Positions 5,735-8,690 of a stretch of 8,690 bases of DNA are shown in pieces. The translations under genes and the position numbers were made by a program. The stretch lies in the NCBI GenBank assembly GCA_001791465.1, contig MGER01000001.1, positions 3,619-12,308 of the forward strand, written 5' to 3'. The notes below the pieces were generated by a model. It worked only from the letters and a program-made list of their open reading frames with translations, ran no database searches and was not told the origin of the DNA. Position 1 is the first letter of the stretch, and every line of letters starts with the position of its first letter. This DNA comes from Candidatus Uhrbacteria bacterium RIFCSPLOWO2_02_FULL_49_11 (GTDB lineage: Bacteria; Patescibacteriota; Patescibacteriia; 2-02-FULL-49-11).

Positions 5735-5808
5735 GGGCCTGTAGTTCAGTGGTAAAACGCCGCATTCGCATTGCGGAGGCGGGGGTCCGATTCCCCCCAG
5801 GTCCACCA
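5735..5808 (+). tRNA. tRNA-Ala (anticodon CGC), CCA encoded
   Basis: The acceptor GGGCCTG pairs with CAGGTCC, again with the G3-U70 alanine identity wobble. The anticodon arm CCGCA-TTCGCAT-TGCGG gives CGC at 5767-5769, which reads GCG. The T arm is GGGGG-TCCGATT-CCCCC. The D stem GTTC/AAAC has a C-A mismatch at its last pair. The T loop begins TCC rather than the usual TTC. Discriminator A5805 is followed by an encoded CCA (5806-5808), unlike the other two tRNAs here. Confidence 0.93.
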
Positions 5809-5818
5809 AATTATACTG

Positions 5819-5865
5819 ATCTACCTTATTGTATTGGAATTATAGGCCACATACCGAAGGTAGAT
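5819..5865. repeat. 9-bp inverted repeat just after tRNA-Ala(CGC)
   Basis: ATCTACCTT (5819-5827) pairs perfectly with AAGGTAGAT (5857-5865) across 29 bases. It begins 11 bp after the encoded CCA. No T run follows, so it is not a standard terminator; it might be a 3' processing or transcript-end structure. Confidence 0.35.
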
Positions 5866-5923
5866 GAGCCTCAGACATGGCAGTACTCCATCCATCTAGT
5901 TCTTGCAGCTACCCCCTTTTCGC

Positions 5924-5941
5924 TCCCCCCTGGAAGGGGGA
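5924..5941. repeat. short C/G-rich hairpin
   Basis: TCCCCC (5924-5929) pairs with GGGGGA (5936-5941) over a CTGGAA loop. It sits within a C-run/G-run tract (5911-5966) in which further GAGGGG and GGAGGGG segments could compete for the same C-rich strand. Confidence 0.35.
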
Positions 5942-6007
5942 AATATAGAGGGGTCGAATGGAGGGGAAAAATAGTAAGAATATAGTGGATTATGTAGTAG
6001 TTCTGCG

Positions 6008-6090
6008 GTAGCGTGGTAGCTCTTGTCCCGTCGAATGGCTGGGATATCTGCTACATGATTGGTTGTGTCGGAGACAATCTCCTACGCTAC
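6008..6090. ncRNA. candidate structured RNA with a three-way junction (unverified)
   Basis: Nested complementary segments suggest a closed fold. P1 is GTAGCG (6008-6013) with CGCTAC (6085-6090). P2 is GTAGC (6016-6020) with GCTAC (6050-6054), extended across an internal loop by TCCC (6026-6029) with GGGA (6041-6044). P3 is GGAGA (6070-6074) with TCTCC (6078-6082) around a 3-nt loop. P1 encloses P2 and P3, as in a three-way junction. All pairs are Watson-Crick. I do not recognise a known RNA family, and the stems are short, so chance is possible. Confidence 0.3.
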
Positions 6091-6150
6091 AGAGTTGATA
6101 AAAAACGCCGAAGGCTTAACATGATTTTATTATCAATAAAAAAGTAATAC

Positions 6151-6174
6151 AAATTGTTCTACGTAGAACAATTT
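6151..6174. promoter_or_regulatory. 24-bp perfect palindrome, operator or hairpin
   Basis: The half-site AAATTGTTCTAC (6151-6162) is followed at once by its exact reverse complement, with no spacer. A 24-bp perfect dyad is not expected by chance in a sequence of this length. With no loop it suits a symmetric protein-binding site better than an RNA hairpin. It lies 27 bp before the terminator-like hairpin at 6201 and has no adjacent gene start. Confidence 0.55.
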
Positions 6175-6200
6175 AATTAGCTAAGATAATGAATATTTTC

Positions 6201-6229
6201 TCGATCGGCGTTTGCCGGTCGATTTTGTT
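6201..6229 (+). terminator. terminator-like hairpin
   Basis: TCGATCGGC (6201-6209) and GCCGGTCGA (6214-6222) form a 9-bp stem with one G-U pair and a GTTT loop, followed by TTTTGTT on the plus strand. It could end a plus-strand transcript from the tRNA or candidate ncRNA region. Confidence 0.6.
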
Positions 6230-6259
6230 ACTTCCAATTACTGACCTTATATACAAATG

Positions 6260-6290
6260 AAAGCGCCTTCTCCCACTAGAAGGCGCTTTT
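6260..6290. terminator. bidirectional terminator overlapping the 3' end of the 155-aa gene
   Basis: AAAGCGCCTTCT (6260-6271) and AGAAGGCGCTTT (6278-6289) form a perfect 12-bp stem with a 6-nt loop. The plus strand ends in TTTT, the minus strand in TTT then CATTT. The minus-strand gene's stop codon (6278-6276) lies at the loop edge and its last codons form one arm, so the terminator is built into the coding sequence. Confidence 0.8.
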
Positions 6291-6743
6291 CCGATCCTGA
6301 TGTTGGAGAATGGATGAGTCTCCTCTCCAACCAATCTTTTCGGCGAGGTGGGGAAGGAATCTTCCGTCCCTATCCTCTACAATCGCCCTGATGGCGATTT
6401 TTTGTCCCCACCATCCGTGCTCTTGTAAGAGCAAAGCACGAGCACGATCTGCTGCTACGCGGATATTGGTGATCTCAATTATCCACTCCTCGATTTGCCA
6501 ACTTGGAAGGTCAAGTCGGCCGAGTTCGATAGTATCGACGATTTGGTACAGGATAGCGATCATATGGCGTGGCTGTACTTCCTTCGGTGACGGCACAGGC
6601 CGTCTCTGCTTGATCTTGCTCAGCACCCAATCTAGTAGATTTCCAAGCCATCCTTCATCGTCGCCTTGTCCCATTAGTTCAAGTATCAAGACTATTAGGA
6701 GAGCGGCGACCGCGTCGACTAGAATAATTTCTAAAAAATTCAT
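6276..6743 (-). CDS. unknown 155-aa protein with one N-terminal membrane anchor
   Basis: Not recognised. The start at 6743 is set by an ideal ribosome binding site, AAGGAGGTG, six bases before the ATG; the open frame upstream runs into a repeat and is not coding. Residues 5-24 form one hydrophobic segment (EIILVDAVAALLIVLILELM) preceded by almost no charged residues, so it is a membrane anchor or uncleaved signal. Then come an acidic stretch GQGDDEGWLGN (25-35), a basic linker KIKQRRPVPSPKE (43-55) and a helix-rich tryptophan-containing domain (58-141) with LPSWQIEEWIIEI and EHGWWGQKIAIRAIVEDRDG. No enzyme motif is visible. It is divergent from the TrmB-like regulator across a repeat-rich 282-bp spacer, so it may be that regulator's target. 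It ends inside a terminator hairpin. Confidence 0.75.
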   Translation of the reverse strand: MNFLEIILVDAVAALLIVLILELMGQGDDEGWLGNLLDWVLSKIKQRRPVPSPKEVQPRHMIAILYQIVDTIELGRLDLPSWQIEEWIIEITNIRVAADRARALLLQEHGWWGQKIAIRAIVEDRDGRFLPHLAEKIGWRGDSSILQHQDRKSAF

Positions 6744-6749
6744 TTTATT

Positions 6750-6758
6750 CACCTCCTT
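6750..6758 (-). promoter_or_regulatory. canonical Shine-Dalgarno site deciding the start of the 155-aa gene
   Basis: The minus strand reads AAGGAGGTG, then AATAAA, then ATG at 6743. Nine bases match the anti-Shine-Dalgarno with 6-nt spacing. No other gene in this window has such a site. Confidence 0.85.
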
Positions 6759-6792
6759 CATCGATTGTGAATGTGATTTTGACGCTGTAGTA

Positions 6793-6828
6793 TAGGTATA
6801 AAATAGTAAATAGGTATAAAATAGTAAA
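6793..6828. repeat. two perfect 18-bp tandem repeats in the divergent promoter region
   Basis: The unit TAGGTATAAAATAGTAAA occurs at 6793-6810 and 6811-6828 without a gap. It overlaps the likely promoter of the 155-aa gene: on the minus strand TTGACA lies at 6836-6831 and TATACT at 6794-6789. Related TTACT/AGTAA segments occur nearby, including AGTAA-ATAC-TTACT around 6880-6895. It may be an iterated operator for the adjacent regulator. Confidence 0.65.
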
Positions 6829-6911
6829 ACTGTCAAGAATTTTAGATGAAAATTATAGTTTCTGAATAAAATATACAGTAAATACTTACTATAATAATTA
6901 GTTTCTTGATT

Positions 6912-6934
6912 TTTTGTCAGAAATATTGACAAAA
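6912..6934. promoter_or_regulatory. inverted repeat overlapping a -35-like TTGACA before the TrmB-like gene
   Basis: TTTTGTCA (6912-6919) and TGACAAAA (6927-6934) are perfect 8-bp arms with a 7-bp gap. The right arm contains TTGACA (6926-6931), a consensus -35 on the plus strand. The matching -10 is poor (CAAAGT at 17 bp), so the promoter itself is weakly supported. The layout fits an autoregulatory operator. Confidence 0.45.
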
Positions 6935-6980
6935 TGTGAAAATGAGAACAAAGTGAGTCTTGCATAGTATTTGTTTTTAC

Positions 6981-7015
6981 CCGTTTCTGGATTCCCGCTT
7001 TCGCGGGAATGACGG
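6981..7015. repeat. REP-like interspersed palindrome (ATTCCCGC type)
   Basis: ATTCCCGC (6991-6998), TTTC, GCGGGAAT (7003-7010), with CCGT (6981-6984) and ACGG (7012-7015) as an outer stem. This is the widespread extragenic repeat whose chance translations read VIPAKAGIQ or LDSRFRGNDG, and both appear here in the two strands' frames. It lies in the 5' leader of the TrmB-like gene, ending 10 bp before its ATG. Confidence 0.8.
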
Positions 7016-7025
7016 TAAAGCGCGT

Positions 7026-7754
7026 ATGATTCACTCCTCTACGTTTGAAAAAATAGGGTTGAGCGCCGGTGAAGCGCAGGTGTATTGCGCATGTCTGCAG
7101 TTGGGGATTGCGTCGGTGACTGATATAGCAAAAAAGGCCGGGATGAGGAGGCCGACGACGTATTTGGTGGTGGACGAACTCTTGAAGAAGGGGCTGTTGG
7201 TGAAAGTGCCAAAGGGGAGAAAGATGTATTTGCGGGCTGAAGATCCGGAGAGATTATTGAAACTTATTGAAGAGAAGAAAGAACTGGCCACACGGGTAGT
7301 GCCAGAGCTGAAGTTGCTCTCATCGCAGGCAGAAAACAGGCCGGGGGTTGAATTTTATGAAGGCAAAGAGCAGTTAACTAAGGTGTATGAGGCGGTTTTT
7401 CGTTCAAAAGAGGTGTGGGCAATAGCGTCAATGGACGAGTATTTTAAGGTATTTTCTTATGAAGAAAACCGCCATGTGTTTCAACTATTGAAAAATCGAG
7501 GAGGCAAAATTTACGATATGTTCGTATATTCGCGCCAAGCCACGCGCATCGCGGCACAGCCGCACCGCAGGGATTTAAGCGAGGTCAAGATCCTTCCCAG
7601 GGATTTCCAGATTTCTTCCGATATTCTTGTGGGCGACGATCGGGTAGCGCTGGTGTCGCTCCCGAACGTGAGCGCCACGGTCATCATTGATCAGAACATT
7701 GTCGAGAGCGAACGGAAACTGTTGCAATATATATGGGCAACATTGGAGAAATAG
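7026..7754 (+). CDS. TrmB-family transcriptional regulator
   Basis: A 242-aa protein. Residues 4-75 form a winged helix typical of TrmB: TFEKIGLSAGEAQVYCACLQLGIASVTDIAKKAGMRRPTTYLVVDELLKKGLLVKVPKGRKMYLRAEDPERL. The recognition helix is around residues 39-53. A linker helix (74-102, with LIEEKKELATRVVPELKLL) probably mediates dimer contacts. The C-terminal domain (107-240) begins GVEFYEGKEQLTKVYEAV and resembles the phospholipase-D-like effector domain of this family; no catalytic HxK motif is present. TrmB regulators often sense sugars, but no ligand is implied here. The ATG at 7026 is chosen because an upstream TTG extension (from 6960) would translate the REP-like repeat. No Shine-Dalgarno is seen. 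It probably controls itself and/or the divergent 155-aa gene. Confidence 0.88.
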   Translation: MIHSSTFEKIGLSAGEAQVYCACLQLGIASVTDIAKKAGMRRPTTYLVVDELLKKGLLVKVPKGRKMYLRAEDPERLLKLIEEKKELATRVVPELKLLSSQAENRPGVEFYEGKEQLTKVYEAVFRSKEVWAIASMDEYFKVFSYEENRHVFQLLKNRGGKIYDMFVYSRQATRIAAQPHRRDLSEVKILPRDFQISSDILVGDDRVALVSLPNVSATVIIDQNIVESERKLLQYIWATLEK

Positions 7755-7792
7755 TGTTGTAAGCTTGCCCGCATCTCTTCATATACAAAGCA

Positions 7793-7821
7793 TAGACAGG
7801 ACCATGTATATTCGATATAGT
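7793..7821 (+). promoter_or_regulatory. predicted promoter of the thioredoxin gene
   Basis: TAGACA (7793-7798, 5/6) and TATAGT (7816-7821, 5/6) with 17-bp spacing. The start would fall near 7828, giving a leader of about 29 nt that is nearly all A/T and has no clear Shine-Dalgarno. Confidence 0.6.
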
Positions 7822-7856
7822 AGGGGTGATACTTTTATTATTTTTTTAGAAATTAT

Positions 7857-8174
7857 ATGGCAGAAACAACTTTTACCGACGAAAATTTCGATTCTGAAGT
7901 CATAAAATCAAGCATTCCCGTGCTCGTGGATTTTTGGGCGCCGTGGTGCGGTCCGTGCAGGATACAAGGGCCAATTATAGAAGCACTTGCTCGCGAGCAA
8001 GAGGGGAAGTCTGTAAAAATAGGGAAGCTAAATGTGGACGAGAATCCCCAAACTGCACAATCCTATAATGTGATGTCCATCCCCACGATTATCGTATTTA
8101 AAGATGGGCAAGTGGCGCAGCAAATAGTGGGGGTGCAGCAGAAGGATGCTCTTAAAAAGGCTTTGGGGTTGTAG
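7857..8174 (+). CDS. trxA: thioredoxin
   Basis: A 105-aa cytoplasmic thiol-disulfide oxidoreductase that reduces protein disulfides and is itself recycled by thioredoxin reductase. The active site WCGPC is at 30-34 in FWAPWCGPCR, the buried Asp is D25 in VLVDFWA, and the cis-proline is P76 in SIPT. The usual KMxxP after the active site is RIQGP here. The strand KIGKLNVDENP and the C-terminal helix QKDALKKALGL are standard. Length matches E. coli TrxA, and there is no signal peptide. It has its own predicted promoter and is followed 190 bp later by thioredoxin reductase on the same strand, so the redox pair is encoded together. Confidence 0.97.
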   Translation: MAETTFTDENFDSEVIKSSIPVLVDFWAPWCGPCRIQGPIIEALAREQEGKSVKIGKLNVDENPQTAQSYNVMSIPTIIVFKDGQVAQQIVGVQQKDALKKALGL

Positions 8175-8224
8175 CATGAGTTATGTCTTTATAGGGGAGA
8201 TGTTTGTATCGATGAACTGAGTCA

Positions 8225-8360
8225 GAAATTCCAAGCTCCAATTTCCAAATCCCAAATAATACCCAAGTTCAAATAACCAAAGCTCAAAACACGTTTCAGT
8301 ATCCAGTATCGGAATTTTGGATTTGTTTAGGATTTAGAGTTTCGGATTTGTAATTTTTCA
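8225..8360. repeat. A/T-biased interspersed repeat-like element between trxA and trxB
   Basis: The left part is built of variants of CCAA and CCAAATCC (8230-8290). The right part has variants of the opposite sense, GGATTTG (8319-8325 and 8344-8350) and GGATTTAG. The halves are imperfectly complementary. Such CCAATTTCC/GGATTTGG-type stretches recur in many CPR genomes. The chance minus-strand peptide (KSETLNPKQIQN) is typical of this repeat and is not a gene. No terminal duplication or transposase is visible. Confidence 0.5.
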
Positions 8361-8364
8361 AGTT

Positions 8365-8690
8365 ATGTGGGATATCATTATTGTGGGCGCGGGCGCCGCA
8401 GGCATGTCTGCGGGCATTTATACATGTCGTCGCGCGCTTTCGACGTGCATTATTTCGCGCGACCTTGGCGGGCAGGCAGCGCTCACTGATTGGATTGAGA
8501 ATTACCCGGGGGTCCTCGGGCAAATACATGGGCTTGATCTCATGGAAAATTTTAAAAAGCAATACGAGGGTTTCGGGGGAACCTTAAAATTTGAAGAAGT
8601 GAAAAAGATTGAGCAGACAGACGGCCATTTCCGGGTGGAAATTTCATCCGGCACTGAAACGGCACGGGCGCTTATTCTCGCGTTTGGGCT
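8365..8690 (+). CDS. trxB: thioredoxin reductase, 5' part (runs off the window)
   Basis: The first 108 residues of an FAD- and NADPH-dependent pyridine-nucleotide-disulfide oxidoreductase. The start MWDIIIVGAGAAGMSAGIYTCRR holds the Rossmann motif GAGAAG (8-13). It is followed by IISRDLGGQAALTDWIENYPGV, the GGQ...IENYPG pattern of TrxR, then GLDLMENFKKQYEGFGGTL. At the end ARALILAFG stands where most family members have the FAD-contacting ATG, so a Phe replaces the Thr. The redox CxxC site would lie downstream of the window. The start lacks a Shine-Dalgarno and lies right behind the repeat-like element. Its neighbour trxA is the expected substrate. A close relative such as ferredoxin-NADP reductase of the TrxR type cannot be excluded without the CxxC. 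Confidence 0.9.
   Translation, partial: MWDIIIVGAGAAGMSAGIYTCRRALSTCIISRDLGGQAALTDWIENYPGVLGQIHGLDLMENFKKQYEGFGGTLKFEEVKKIEQTDGHFRVEISSGTETARALILAFG

Larger units (their letters stand above)
5809..6259. other. 451-bp region without a recognisable gene, rich in hairpins
   Basis: No convincing coding frame is seen on either strand. The stretch holds a 9-bp inverted repeat (5819-5865), a C/G hairpin (5924-5941), a candidate multi-branched RNA (6008-6090), an A/T hairpin (6125-6141), a 24-bp perfect palindrome (6151-6174) and a terminator-like hairpin (6201-6229). GTCGAATGG occurs twice (5953-5961 and 6030-6038). Taken together it looks like a transcribed non-coding locus or a decayed mobile remnant; I cannot decide between these. 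Confidence 0.5.

Noticed and set aside
5701..5985. Open frame of 94 codons on the plus strand
   Set aside because: It runs through the whole tRNA-Ala(CGC) gene and a hairpin-rich spacer, and shows no protein-like composition.
5911..6100. Possible CRISPR array or transposon end
   Set aside because: Repeats here are short, unevenly spaced and not matched by terminal duplications, spacers or a transposase.
6121..6147. Short frame MILLSIKK after an AAGG, as a possible leader peptide before the palindrome
   Set aside because: Eight codons with no regulated gene downstream; too little to support an attenuator.
6960..7025. TTG-started extension of the TrmB-like protein
   Set aside because: It reads through the same repeat (LDSRFRGNDG signature); the winged helix begins right after the ATG at 7026.
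6744..7034. N-terminal extension of the 155-aa gene up to 7034
   Set aside because: The extra 97 residues translate the REP-like repeat (VIPAKAGIQ signature) and the promoter repeats. A perfect Shine-Dalgarno marks the start at 6743.
8296..8562. Open frame on the minus strand over the trxB start
   Set aside because: It is antisense to trxB and its C-terminal part is the translated repeat-like element.

Overview
The window carries a bacterial replication-origin neighbourhood (dnaN', dnaA, rpmH, rnpA, yidD, yidC). It is followed by small envelope genes, a three-tRNA cluster, a long non-coding stretch, and a regulator/thioredoxin region. Several features point to a small-genome Candidate Phyla Radiation (Patescibacteria, Parcubacteria-like) organism: short forms of the core proteins, a bactofilin, a PRC-barrel-like protein directly behind yidC, a degenerate diacylglycerol-kinase-like protein of a type I associate with these genomes, TrmB-type regulation, and almost no Shine-Dalgarno sequences. 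This lineage call is inference from gene content; no ribosomal RNA gene is present to confirm it.

Layout. 1-103 (-): first 34 codons of dnaN. 104-357: dnaA-dnaN spacer with DnaA-box-like sites, an AT-rich tract and a DnaA-trio-like run; the best oriC candidate. 358-1770 (-): dnaA. 1771-1990: divergent dnaA/rpmH spacer with both promoters, an inverted repeat straddling the dnaA -10 box, and three TGTG sites spaced exactly 11 bp apart next to a TTA-repeat tract. 1991-3861 (+): rpmH, rnpA, yidD, yidC and a PRC-like gene, closed by a clear intrinsic terminator. 3924-5235 (-): a DAGK-like gene and, upstream of it, a bactofilin. 5355-5808 (+): a degenerate palindromic repeat, then tRNA-Arg(CCU), tRNA-Ala(GGC) and tRNA-Ala(CGC), with a perfect DnaA box between the two alanine tRNAs. 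5809-6259: no gene, but several hairpins, one candidate multi-branched RNA and a 24-bp perfect palindrome. 6276-6743 (-): an unrecognised 155-aa membrane-anchored protein with the window's only canonical ribosome binding site. It is divergent from a TrmB-like regulator at 7026-7754 (+), with tandem and inverted repeats between them. 7857-8690 (+): thioredoxin and the start of thioredoxin reductase, separated by an A/T-biased repeat-like stretch.

How it fits together. DnaA and DnaN start replication and provide its clamp. The rpmH cluster supplies ribosomal protein L34, the RNase P protein (which matures the tRNAs) and the YidD/YidC membrane-insertion pair. Bactofilin and the 155-aa protein act at or near the membrane. 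Thioredoxin and its reductase form a thiol-redox couple. The most unusual material lies in 5809-7026: the structured non-coding tract and the divergent unknown-membrane-protein/TrmB pair with its operator-like repeats.
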